From G032773895 sp965248935 (GTDB lineage Bacteria > Pseudomonadota > Gammaproteobacteria > Pseudomonadales > Cellvibrionaceae), in the NCBI GenBank assembly GCA_965248935.1, contig OZ252214.1:620001-684000 (forward strand): a stretch of DNA of 64,000 nucleotides. The letters run 5' to 3'. Made by a program: the position numbers and the translations under genes. Positions 36,153 through 44,730 of the stretch are shown here, piece after piece. Each line of letters begins with the position of its first letter. The stretch's first letter is position 1. Under the pieces are notes generated by a model. The model searched no databases and was not told the origin of the DNA. It saw only the letters and a program-made list of their open reading frames with translations.

Positions 36153-36554
36153 ATGCTATTAGGTATTGGAAGAGGTAGGTACGACGCCGAATCCACCAGA
36201 GACACGGTACATAACTACTATGAACAGATGGTTATCGACCAACTGCTCCGCTCTTATGACCGCGCCAATAATGACGCAGAGTTCCTTGCCGATGCAGCCT
36301 GTGTAGCGCTAAACCACCTCCCACCCAAGTATGTTAGGCACGATGTCGATATGACGTTTTTCCTTACTCAAGACGAACTTGAAAGCATGGTCAATCGAGT
36401 AGTCCATGCAGTAAATAACGCCGTTAGCTATGTTGAAAGTAGGGAAGTTGAGAGTAGGGAAATTGAAAGTAGAGAAGAAGAATCTATCAACCAAGAGAGT
36501 AACAAATTAGATGCAGAGAATACTGAGGGCGATCTAGACGACACCCCAGACTAA
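36153..36554 (+). CDS. ComFB-domain protein
   Basis: 133 residues. The N-terminal domain (NYYEQMVIDQLL ... FLADAACVALNHLPPKYVRHDVDMTFFL) has the ALNxLPPxYVRxDVD signature of the ComFB (late competence development) family, reported as receptors of cyclic dinucleotides. The C-terminus is an acidic tail built on three 15-base repeats encoding VESRE-type units (36432-36476). Cytosolic. Diguanylate cyclases are encoded at 50978-53782. Confidence 0.8.
   Translation: MLLGIGRGRYDAESTRDTVHNYYEQMVIDQLLRSYDRANNDAEFLADAACVALNHLPPKYVRHDVDMTFFLTQDELESMVNRVVHAVNNAVSYVESREVESREIESREEESINQESNKLDAENTEGDLDDTPD
36432..36476. repeat. 15-bp x 3 tandem repeat in the ComFB gene tail
   Basis: Three units like GTTGAAAGTAGGGAA (36432-36446, 36447-36461, 36462-36476) with a few substitutions, encoding VESRE, VESRE, IESRE. 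Confidence 0.85.
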
Positions 36555-36661
36555 AACCTTCCTATAACCTGATACATATAATATAGCTCTCTGTAGACAG
36601 ACAGAGATTACCCTTCACTAATCCACTGTAGGCATTTATGCTTACCCTCCAATAAAATAAA

Positions 36662-37156
36662 ATGAGTTTCGCCATGCGAAAGCCCCAGCCCCCTACCGTC
36701 TCCCTAGACAGTCACGACCTAAAAATTCTGCGAGAAATCCAGGCGAACGCCGAGTATTCAATGCAACAGCTTGGGGACGCTGTTGGCCTCTCTCATACGC
36801 CCTGCTGGAGGCGCGTTAAAAGGCTGGAGGAGGAAGGTTATATCAAGCAAAGGGTGACGTTACTTTCAGCGGGAAAGCTTGACCTAGCGGTGACAGTCCA
36901 CGCTTACATCACCATAAAGAAACACGATGAAGAGTCTCTTAATGCTTTTGAGTCTTCCGTGGATAACGTAAAAGAAATTGTTGAGTGTTATTCCGTAACC
37001 GGAGATAAGGATTATATGCTTCGAGTTATTGTTTCTAGTGTTGATCATTACGAAACCCTGCTTAAAGCCACTTTAGTACACCTCCCCAATGTGGCTTCTA
37101 TCAACTCCGTATTCGCTCTAAAACAGGTGAAATATACAACCGAGCTGCCAATTTAA
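36662..37156 (+). CDS. Lrp/AsnC-family transcriptional regulator
   Basis: 164 residues. N-terminal winged helix (LDSHDLKILREIQANAEYSMQQLGDAVGLSHTPCWRRVKRLEEEGYI) and C-terminal RAM/AsnC ligand domain (VKEIVECYSVTGDKDYMLRVIV). Lrp-type regulators form octamers and sense amino acids. The SSADH/quinone oxidoreductase genes nearby are possible targets, a guess from position. Convergent with the shikimate-kinase-like gene. Confidence 0.9.
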   Translation: MSFAMRKPQPPTVSLDSHDLKILREIQANAEYSMQQLGDAVGLSHTPCWRRVKRLEEEGYIKQRVTLLSAGKLDLAVTVHAYITIKKHDEESLNAFESSVDNVKEIVECYSVTGDKDYMLRVIVSSVDHYETLLKATLVHLPNVASINSVFALKQVKYTTELPI

Positions 37157-37158
37157 GG

Positions 37159-37178
37159 GCCGTTTGTTTTTATACGGC
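37159..37178. terminator. weak bidirectional hairpin between convergent genes
   Basis: GCCGT and ACGGC arms with a T-rich 10-base loop, in the 13-base gap and the last codons of the kinase-like gene. Short stem, so low strength. Confidence 0.35.
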
Positions 37179-37670
37179 TTTGACAAAAATTTCCTTAACA
37201 ATGGCTGCGGGTGTTTTTTCATCACACTCCACCACCCATTGGGCATAGTATTTATACAACGGAAGCCGCTCTTGATAAACCTGCCTTAATGTTGTGCTGG
37301 GCGCGCTTGCAATACCCCTTGTATCGTGGTTATCCACCCGTTTTAGCAGAGTTTCTTCAGATATTTTTAAATAGAGAATAAGACCATGCTTTGCTAAAGC
37401 CTTCATACCTAAGTCGCTATATACAACACTTCCGCCCGTAGCAACAATATGGTGATCAAAATTATTATTAAGCAATATCTGCTCTTCACGTTTACGTAAG
37501 GCTAGGTATCCATACGCATCGAGAAATGCTTGCAAACTACTACCCAATTGCTCCTGTAATAAAATATCGGTATCGACAAAAGCTTTTGCCATTTCTTTTG
37601 CTAACAATACGCCTATAGTGCTTTTCCCCGCACCCGGCATTCCAATTAAAATAATGGACTTATTTTTCAT
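37170..37670 (-). CDS. shikimate kinase-like P-loop kinase
   Basis: 166 residues. Walker A GMPGAGKSTIG, substrate-binding Asp in FVDTDILLQE, Arg in LRKREEQIL and the ATGGSVV glycine loop match shikimate kinases. The lid, however, reads NHDTRGIASAP where AroK has an RPLL-type sequence, and the gene is not next to aroB. It may be a paralog with another small substrate. Four bases lie between it and the aldehyde dehydrogenase gene upstream, so they are probably co-transcribed. Confidence 0.8.
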   Translation of the reverse strand: MKNKSIILIGMPGAGKSTIGVLLAKEMAKAFVDTDILLQEQLGSSLQAFLDAYGYLALRKREEQILLNNNFDHHIVATGGSVVYSDLGMKALAKHGLILYLKISEETLLKRVDNHDTRGIASAPSTTLRQVYQERLPLYKYYAQWVVECDEKTPAAIVKEIFVKAV

Positions 37671-37673
37671 ACT

Positions 37674-39149
37674 CTACTCAATTGGCGTAATACAGGTACA
37701 AATATATTTAAGTTGCAAGTAATCATCCATCCCAACTTCGGCCCCTTCCCTTCCTATTCCCGACTCTTTTATACCACCAAAAGGCGCCATTTCATTTGAA
37801 ATACTGCCTTCATTAACCCCTACCATGCCAAATTCTAAATTGCTGGAATAGAAGTGTGCGCGCTGAAAACTTTCTGTAAATACGTAAGCCGCTAACCCGG
37901 CATCAGTAGAATTCGCAAGCGATAATGCTTGAGCATCATCCGAAAATGTTGTTATCGAGATCACCGGACCAAATATTTCAGTATTAAAAATTTCCATATC
38001 CTTAGTGACATCTAAGAGAATCGTCGGTTGATAAAAATAACCTTTCCACTCTGGCAAGGTTTGCGGTTTCCCTCCGACCAATATTTTCGCTCCAGCCTCA
38101 ACAGCCGCTTTAATAAGTGAATCTATTTTTGTCTGTGCATCCTTATGAATTAAAGGCCCTTGAACAGTAGTATCGATAAGGCCCGGTCCAAGTTTTATTT
38201 TCTGTATTTTTTCACGTAATACTGAAATAAAGTTTTCACATATAGATTCATGCACGAGAAAACGATTCGCACTGATACAAGTCTGACCGGAATTTCTAAA
38301 TTTTGCTTTCAATGCACCCTCTATAGCCGTTCTTATATTAGCGTCTTCACAAACAATAAGTGGCGCATTTCCGCCTAATTCCAAACTCACTTTCTTAAGC
38401 GTATTAACACACTGAGTAAGCAATTGTTTTCCTACATTAGTTGACCCAGTAAAACTTAATTTTCGTACAGAAGAGTGCGCGCACAGAAGCTTACCCACCT
38501 CTTCAGCTTGATCACTTACCACAATATTTACTACGCCCGAAGGAATGCCTGCCTGTTGAGATAACTCGGCCAAAGCAAGAGCCGATAGAGGTGTTTCCTC
38601 CGCAGGCTTAGCCACAATTGTACATCCTGCCGCAAGCGCTGGTGCTATTTTCCTAGTCAGCATCGCATTAGGAAAATTCCAGGGAGTAATCGCGGCCACC
38701 ACACCAACAGGCTCTTTGTGAACCTCTATTTTCTGGCCCTCAACTGTCGCGGGAATAATACTTCCATTTATTCGCTTTGCCTGTTCGGCAAACCATTCTA
38801 TGTAACTCGCGCCATAGGCAATTTCCGCTCTAGCCTCTGCAATAGGCTTACCCTGTTCAAGGGTAATCAATTTGGCCAAATCTTCTGAATTTTCCATCAC
38901 AAGCCGGAACCAAGTATTAAGAATCCGAGCCCGCTTCTTAGCGGGTGTCGCCTTCCAGGTAACGAATGCTTTCTCGGCAGCCTCTATGGCTCTTTGAATA
39001 TAATCAAGGCTTGCAGTATTCACCTTCGCCAGTGGCATTAATGAAGCGGGATCAATAACATCCAAGGAGCGACTACCACTTTCTAACCATTCTCCACCAA
39101 TATAAGAACTATATTTGAGTAAAGTTTGGTTGTTAATTTTATTCAACAT
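37674..39149 (-). CDS. NAD(P)-dependent succinate-semialdehyde dehydrogenase-like enzyme
   Basis: 491 residues of the aldehyde dehydrogenase superfamily. Catalytic Cys in NSGQTCISANRF, general base Glu in VSLELGGNAP, cofactor region ITPWNFPNAMLTRKIAPALAAGC and FTGSTNVGK. Closest in feel to GabD. It overlaps the upstream quinone oxidoreductase gene by 11 bases, so the two are coupled. The exact aldehyde is not certain. Confidence 0.88.
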   Translation of the reverse strand: MLNKINNQTLLKYSSYIGGEWLESGSRSLDVIDPASLMPLAKVNTASLDYIQRAIEAAEKAFVTWKATPAKKRARILNTWFRLVMENSEDLAKLITLEQGKPIAEARAEIAYGASYIEWFAEQAKRINGSIIPATVEGQKIEVHKEPVGVVAAITPWNFPNAMLTRKIAPALAAGCTIVAKPAEETPLSALALAELSQQAGIPSGVVNIVVSDQAEEVGKLLCAHSSVRKLSFTGSTNVGKQLLTQCVNTLKKVSLELGGNAPLIVCEDANIRTAIEGALKAKFRNSGQTCISANRFLVHESICENFISVLREKIQKIKLGPGLIDTTVQGPLIHKDAQTKIDSLIKAAVEAGAKILVGGKPQTLPEWKGYFYQPTILLDVTKDMEIFNTEIFGPVISITTFSDDAQALSLANSTDAGLAAYVFTESFQRAHFYSSNLEFGMVGVNEGSISNEMAPFGGIKESGIGREGAEVGMDDYLQLKYICTCITPIE

Positions 39150-40134
39150 GCGAATTCACCAAAACTAATTTTCCACATACTTTCCCTGATTCCAATACTT
39201 GATGCGCTTCTCTAACTTCCTCAATATCAAAGAGGTTATACGACGAATAAATACTCGGTATTATTTTTCCCGCTGAAATAGCGTCATCAAAAAGATCAAG
39301 TAAACCGTCGCGTAATAGCCTTTTAAATTCCGCCGATTCAGAGCGTAGAGTCGACCCAGAAAGTGTAAGTCGCTTTAACATAACTCGAATAAAATTAACT
39401 TCGGCAACGCTGCCGAACATGTAAGCAATATTTATAATTCTCCCATTGGCAGCAGCACATTGAATATTTTTCGCAATATAGTCACCGCCCACCATATCCA
39501 ATATGACATCAATCCCCTTCCCCTGAGTATGAGACAGACAATACTCAGGGTAGTCTTGAGAATCATAGGCAATAACGTGATCCGCCCCCATAGATTCACA
39601 AAAAGCACGTTTTTCTTCACTGCATGTTGTATATACCTCGCAGCCAAAGACTTTCAACATCTGGATAGCAATAGAGCCAATTCCGCCGCTTCCACCATGT
39701 ACCAGGCAGGTTTCGCCTCTGGCAATACAAGCTCGATGGAAAACATTTGAATAAACAGTAAACAAGGCTTCAGGTAACGCTGCGGCCTGCTCCCATACAA
39801 TATTATCGCCTAGTTTGATGACCTGCCCAGCAGGAACGGAAACACATTCCGAATAACCACCACCGTTAGTTAATGCACATACACGATCACCCTCTTCAAG
39901 CCCCAAAACATTCGAGCCTTTTTCTATAACAATACCCGACACTTCCAAGCCTAATACTGAGGAGGCGCCAGCAGGCGAAGGATACAACCCTTGTCTTTGG
40001 AGAATATCTGGCCGATTAATGCCTGCGGCATATACTTTTATTAAAACCTCACCCGTATCAACTACAGGAAGGCTACCTGTGGCAATATTGAGAACCTCAC
40101 TACTGCCTTTATCCACACAGCAAATATACTTCAC
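39139..40134 (-). CDS. NAD(P)H quinone oxidoreductase, zinc-independent MDR family
   Basis: 331 residues. GroES-like N-terminus (VYAAGINRPDILQRQGLYPSPAGASSVLGLEVSG) and Rossmann fold with LVHGGSGGIGSIAIQML. No catalytic zinc ligands, as in QorA/PIG3-type enzymes. Probably reduces quinones or enals with NADPH. Starts 25 bases after pdxH; operon pdxH-qor-SSADH-kinase likely. Confidence 0.9.
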   Translation of the reverse strand: MKYICCVDKGSSEVLNIATGSLPVVDTGEVLIKVYAAGINRPDILQRQGLYPSPAGASSVLGLEVSGIVIEKGSNVLGLEEGDRVCALTNGGGYSECVSVPAGQVIKLGDNIVWEQAAALPEALFTVYSNVFHRACIARGETCLVHGGSGGIGSIAIQMLKVFGCEVYTTCSEEKRAFCESMGADHVIAYDSQDYPEYCLSHTQGKGIDVILDMVGGDYIAKNIQCAAANGRIINIAYMFGSVAEVNFIRVMLKRLTLSGSTLRSESAEFKRLLRDGLLDLFDDAISAGKIIPSIYSSYNLFDIEEVREAHQVLESGKVCGKLVLVNSHVE

Positions 40135-40159
40135 AGAACCTCCGGCGCTCCTAGAACCT

Positions 40160-40813
40160 TTAAGGCGCTAACCTTTGAATAGACCAGCTACCCTCTTCTA
40201 AGCGATATTCGAATCTATCGTGCAACCTGGCACCACCACCTTGCCAAAACTCAAAAACTTTGGGCACAACGCGATAGCCTCCCCAAAAATCTGGGAGCGG
40301 TACATCACCATTTTTGAACTTATTCTTAATGGATTCAAACTGCATAAGCAGGGCTTTTCGAGAGGAAATGGCGTCGCTCTGCGCGGAGGACCAAGCCGCC
40401 AACTGGCTATCTCTCGGTCTAGTAATAAAATACTTGATTGATTCGGAGACAGGAATTTTTCTGGCTTCACCCTGTATTTTCACTTGCCTCTCCATAGAAT
40501 GCCATGGAAAATGCAAACTGACGTTCGGGTTGGAATCAATATCTTTCGCTTTACTACTGCTGTAGTTTGTGTAGAAAATAAAGCCATTTTCATCTAGGTG
40601 TTTGAGGAGAACAATTCGCTGAGAGGGCCAGCCGAGAGAATCGACTGTCGCCAATGTCATTGCCGTAGGGTCGTGAAGCTTTGATTCAATCGCTTGCTTT
40701 AACCAAAGCCCAAATTGTTCAAAAGGCGAATCGAGTAGATTATTTCGGCGCAAATCACCCAACAAGTACTCTCTCCGAATTTTTTCCAGGTCCATTAAAT
40801 TTCTCACATACAA
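40160..40813 (-). CDS. pdxH: pyridoxamine 5'-phosphate oxidase
   Basis: 217 residues. FMN flavoprotein making PLP. Family marks are DPTAMTLATVDSLGWPSQRIVLLKHLDENGFIFYTNY, SSKAKDIDSNPNVSLHFPW, and the C-terminal FWQGGGARLHDRFEY. Start at the ATG giving MYVRNLMDLEKIRREY; a second ATG seven codons on is also possible. Confidence 0.96.
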   Translation of the reverse strand: MYVRNLMDLEKIRREYLLGDLRRNNLLDSPFEQFGLWLKQAIESKLHDPTAMTLATVDSLGWPSQRIVLLKHLDENGFIFYTNYSSSKAKDIDSNPNVSLHFPWHSMERQVKIQGEARKIPVSESIKYFITRPRDSQLAAWSSAQSDAISSRKALLMQFESIKNKFKNGDVPLPDFWGGYRVVPKVFEFWQGGGARLHDRFEYRLEEGSWSIQRLAP

Positions 40814-40866
40814 AAAGCTAATATAGGCAAACTACAATTATTACATATAAATTGGAATTTAGAATT

Positions 40867-41661
40867 ATGCATAGCCTAATCCGTTGGTACATATTGAATA
40901 TTTTTTTACTCGCTCCTCACGCAATCTCTTCAGATACTTGCAGTTTCTTACCCAAAACGGAACTAGAAGAGGTTTATTGCAAAATAGAAGCGTCCAAGTT
41001 TAAAGCAAAGTTAGTCAATATACGGGAGTTTCGTAACAACCCTGCCAAGACACAAAAATTGCTTTTACGACCACTTGCAAAGAAGTTGAGAATCACAATG
41101 CCCTCCCCCCAAAAACGCAAAGCACCAAGAAAAGCGCCAAGAATAAACACTAATGCTACCTCAACAGAGCCCACCCCTCCCGTTCTCTCACAGTTAGCTC
41201 ACTGCACTATCAACCAAAGAAAGATAATTTGTCCTAACTCACCTTACACCCTACAGGAAAACAAACCCACGTCAGAACTAGTGAAGGGTGCCTTGGCAGA
41301 CAATAATAAATTACTCTTTTCAGGCAAACACTCTGCGCGACAAAACCCGTTAGCTTACCTTTCAAAAGCTTACTCGGTGTATATCGATAAAATGCTCAAA
41401 ATCGGACTTGGCGGCTCAACCATGTCGTATACAAAATTCGTGAGTATTTATAAAGATCAAGCGAAAATCAATGGAAATTTTGCAGTGCGCTTTAAGAAAA
41501 TGTATGAACTCTTAAAAAAGGATAAGAAATCTATTGCGGATTCGGGAAGAAAAATCAATGAGTTTCCAAAGGGACTGAAAAGCTGCTTCCCGTTATCGCA
41601 AACAACCATTGTTTGCGATAACGTAGCTCGTAATTGGGTTTACACATCAGACGTAAATTAA
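40867..41661 (+). CDS. secreted protein of unknown function
   Basis: 264 residues from ATG 40867 (the frame opens at a TTG 15 bases earlier). Signal peptide-like start (LIRWYILNIFLLAPHAISS), then a small Cys-containing domain, a basic, Pro-rich linker (SPQKRKAPRKAPRIN) and a helical, Lys-rich C-terminal domain (NPLAYLSKAYSVYIDKMLKIG...). Six cysteines after cleavage suggest disulfides. I do not recognise the family. Divergent from pdxH and convergent, 12 bases apart, with the beta-helix lipoprotein gene. Confidence 0.6.
   Translation: MHSLIRWYILNIFLLAPHAISSDTCSFLPKTELEEVYCKIEASKFKAKLVNIREFRNNPAKTQKLLLRPLAKKLRITMPSPQKRKAPRKAPRINTNATSTEPTPPVLSQLAHCTINQRKIICPNSPYTLQENKPTSELVKGALADNNKLLFSGKHSARQNPLAYLSKAYSVYIDKMLKIGLGGSTMSYTKFVSIYKDQAKINGNFAVRFKKMYELLKKDKKSIADSGRKINEFPKGLKSCFPLSQTTIVCDNVARNWVYTSDVN
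41592..41622. repeat. perfect 14-bp inverted repeat at the end of the secreted-protein gene
   Basis: GTTATCGCAAACAA and its exact complement with a 3-base loop (41606-41608), inside codons for LSQTTIVCDNV about 40 bases before the stop. No T-run follows. It could fold as a very stable RNA hairpin between two convergent genes. Confidence 0.85.
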
Positions 41662-41673
41662 TTACGTTGAGGT

Positions 41674-44301
41674 TTACTCATTAACAACTTCAACTAAGTT
41701 AAACCTTTGAATATCGCTACCTTCGTCAAGATGTAAGGCAGCTCGAACGCCTTCCTCAAGGGTCGAAATAGGAGTAATTGCATGGTCTCTATTCCAATAA
41801 CTTCGAATAGCAACGCCGTTATTTTCATTTTCTAATACCCAGCGGTGCTGTATAACATTTGAATTTTCTGCAAGTTCAGCAGTATCCCATAGGGTAAAAT
41901 AAGCGTTATTACCAATAAAACCAGGAAGCAGCGGCCCCAAAATAAATGTTTCAGGTGGGAACATTGACTGAAGCAATACAGCCCCCTCGCCTCCGTGTCT
42001 TAACTGCCAGGTATTATTAACGGTTTCCACACAATCAAAATAACCAAGCGCCCCAAACTCCTCACCATTTAGTGTATACCCAAGAATATTGAGGCAAAAC
42101 TCATTATTTTCCACCAATTGGAATTGGTATGTTTTTGTTCTATCTGTAGCATCAAGTTCCAGGCCGCTGTTCGTGATGGCAATACCGTCCTGCCCGCTAA
42201 TGGTATTGTTATAAACATATACGTTCACAGCCGATACGTTATTAATGAAATCTTGCTGTTCGCCAGGGAATTCCATTGAGTTTTCAAAAATTGAGATATT
42301 TTCTCCCCATGTTACGGGGTGCCACTCGGCGGCGGCATCATCAATAAGAATCTGCTGTGCAGGAATATTATTCAGGCTGTTATTAAATACATTAAAAGAA
42401 ACTTCAACATCATTGCCGGAAAGACTCACAATTGAATCGGCCACTCGCGTTCCAGATAAAAGCTCGCTATCAAAAACATTACCAGAAATTACACTATTCT
42501 CAGAACCTTCATTGATAGTGATATGCTCAGCCAGAATATTTCGACCAAAATCGTTATTACGTATCTTAATTCCAGTATTCGATGATTCGAAAAGCCCAGG
42601 GGAGTCGGGAGCGGAGTTCCAATCTACACCTTCAGACCCAACAACCACACCATTTTTAGAAGCAGATATTGTCGAAAATTTCACTGTGTCGTTGTGGCTA
42701 CCATTACGAATGATAACAGCCGAGTTTTCTATCTCCGTTAGAGTTAGCGTATCAAGTACATCATTTGACGCTGAATCTAAGATGACGCCATCACCTGAAT
42801 GACGAATTTCAATACCCGAAACATCCCAGTAGTCGCCCTCTATTCTAAGAACAGCGTTGTCAGTTGTTCCATCCCCTTTTAAGACAACATCATCATTAAG
42901 CCTGCCCCTCAATACAATAGGGTCATCAAGCAAACCTGAAGCACTAGAATAAAAATGGGAAAATTCATGCCCACTGGTATCATCTACCACTCCAGTGCTG
43001 CCCATATACTCGCCTTCGCCGATGATAATTTCATCACCAGGCTGTGCGCCTTTTATAGCGTTTTGTAGCGATACCGTGTCTTCAACAAAAATCCAATTAT
43101 TTTCTTTCTTCTCAACGGTAAGTTCATAAACTTGAGCTTCCTCGCCATTTTCAGACGAAACCTGAATCTCATATCGGTTTACACCCAAATCATAGTTAAG
43201 TGTATAGGCTTCACGGGCAGTAACAATTTCATCCTCAAACTCATAAAGACTATTTCCATCTTCATCAATAGAAATTGCATCACTTTCATCCAGTAAATAC
43301 TTGGAGAGTAAAATACTCGCGCCATCGACGCTCGTATCTAGCGTTAACCCTGAAGCGCTAACATCTCTATTTACCGTGGCTTTAACATCCAATTGAGCGC
43401 ACTTAAAATCCCCGGACCAAACAATACTGTCTGCCAACTGAAGGGCTGATAGTGTGGGTTCACTCTGTAATTCACTTGCCGAAGCCGAATTTCTCTCTAC
43501 ATTGATTGTATACGTTTCTAGCTGGCGGTTTTCAACCGATTGGTCTTCCGACTCAACCGTGATAGTAATCACATTAGGGTTTTCTGCCCCAAGCCCCGTC
43601 AAGGCAACAAGCGCCTGCTGGCCATTGGAATATTTCTTCCCATTAATTCTCAAGGTTGAGTGCGGTTCTGAGGTGGAAGCGTATACACCAATAGCGCAAT
43701 AGGGGTAGTCAACGTCTAAACTGTATTCTGTTGTGGAAGGATCGAAATTCAAACCACTATCTACTGCGTCATCCCCGCTGATTGCCCCGTTTTCGCTGCG
43801 CAATGCAATAAAAGCAAGGCTCGATAAACTCGCTTCTGAGCTAACTCTATGAACCTTAACTCGGTATTCGATTTTGTAGTTTTTACCTGCATCCCAAACA
43901 CTAATGATATAGGTATTGTTTCCCTGATTTATCAAGCGAGTCGCTAGTTCACCCGAATTCACCTCTTCTTCATTGACGCTTGGAGAGGGAAAGTCAATAT
44001 CGTTAATGTTGGCTATCGCAAGTTCAGAGATAAATATTCTTGCATTATCCATTTTCGAAACAGCCGTAATTGAAACTTCATCAGCCTCTAGGGGTACGTT
44101 CATTTCATAAGGGCCGGTACGAGACGGATCAAAATTTAAGGTTTGACCACCCACCTCGACTAACAGTGAACGAAGATAAAGGTCAGGAACGGTGGTGAGC
44201 CCCACACTCGACCCTTTACCACCACTCCCCCCACATCCAGTGACGGAAAAAATAACCAAAATGACGAGCAACCTAAAAGATAACGATAATTTTTGCGACA
44301 T
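41674..44301 (-). CDS. lipoprotein with cadherin-like repeats and parallel beta-helix
   Basis: 875 residues. Signal peptide with lipobox VTGC at about 20-23, followed by a Gly/Ser tether. Residues about 35-410 hold several cadherin-like beta-sandwich repeats (LRSLLVEVGGQTLNFDPS, LSSLAFIALRS, LSALQLADS, each with YxLxV ends). Residues about 415-730 look like a right-handed parallel beta-helix (WIFVEDTVSLQNAIKGAQPGDEIIIGEGEY, then SGNVF/YVYNN-type turns), the fold of PL6-type lyases and surface carbohydrate enzymes. Likely outer-membrane or surface anchored and polysaccharide-directed; catalytic residues could not be assigned. Confidence 0.75.
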   Translation of the reverse strand: MSQKLSLSFRLLVILVIFSVTGCGGSGGKGSSVGLTTVPDLYLRSLLVEVGGQTLNFDPSRTGPYEMNVPLEADEVSITAVSKMDNARIFISELAIANINDIDFPSPSVNEEEVNSGELATRLINQGNNTYIISVWDAGKNYKIEYRVKVHRVSSEASLSSLAFIALRSENGAISGDDAVDSGLNFDPSTTEYSLDVDYPYCAIGVYASTSEPHSTLRINGKKYSNGQQALVALTGLGAENPNVITITVESEDQSVENRQLETYTINVERNSASASELQSEPTLSALQLADSIVWSGDFKCAQLDVKATVNRDVSASGLTLDTSVDGASILLSKYLLDESDAISIDEDGNSLYEFEDEIVTAREAYTLNYDLGVNRYEIQVSSENGEEAQVYELTVEKKENNWIFVEDTVSLQNAIKGAQPGDEIIIGEGEYMGSTGVVDDTSGHEFSHFYSSASGLLDDPIVLRGRLNDDVVLKGDGTTDNAVLRIEGDYWDVSGIEIRHSGDGVILDSASNDVLDTLTLTEIENSAVIIRNGSHNDTVKFSTISASKNGVVVGSEGVDWNSAPDSPGLFESSNTGIKIRNNDFGRNILAEHITINEGSENSVISGNVFDSELLSGTRVADSIVSLSGNDVEVSFNVFNNSLNNIPAQQILIDDAAAEWHPVTWGENISIFENSMEFPGEQQDFINNVSAVNVYVYNNTISGQDGIAITNSGLELDATDRTKTYQFQLVENNEFCLNILGYTLNGEEFGALGYFDCVETVNNTWQLRHGGEGAVLLQSMFPPETFILGPLLPGFIGNNAYFTLWDTAELAENSNVIQHRWVLENENNGVAIRSYWNRDHAITPISTLEEGVRAALHLDEGSDIQRFNLVEVVNE

Positions 44302-44730
44302 TACTTCAAAAACCCAAACCTAGAATCCAAGATAAAAAGTTGCCTAAATAGGCGTGCTTACGCAGGCGAGACAAGGTACAGGCAATCTTAAGTAGAGTAA
44401 AGAGTGCCATATACTGTGCGGATAAACGCACTTTCCTCAAAGCGTTTATAAAAGACTTCGATACCTTCGCCATCAAAGAAGTTCCTAACCTAATTTAATC
44501 CTTAATTTTCAATAAGTTATATCTGCCACATTTCGCCATAATTGGACAGAATTTATCAGAGTCAACCTCTCTATAAGCCAGATTTTGGCCACATTTTCCA
44601 TGTGTAATAAAAGACAAGGCAGTTCAATTCATTTCTAACATGGACTGACGCATATAAGAGTCGGCTCAGGAACCGCTCTTTCCCACTCTGTAGCAGAGGT
44701 TACGGAGAACTACCGAGAGAGATAATTACC
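44302..44730. other. 429-base intergenic region
   Basis: Divergent promoters of the beta-helix lipoprotein and the membrane protein genes. GAGAGA lies eleven bases before the ATG at 44731. I see no repeat or RNA gene. Confidence 0.4.
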
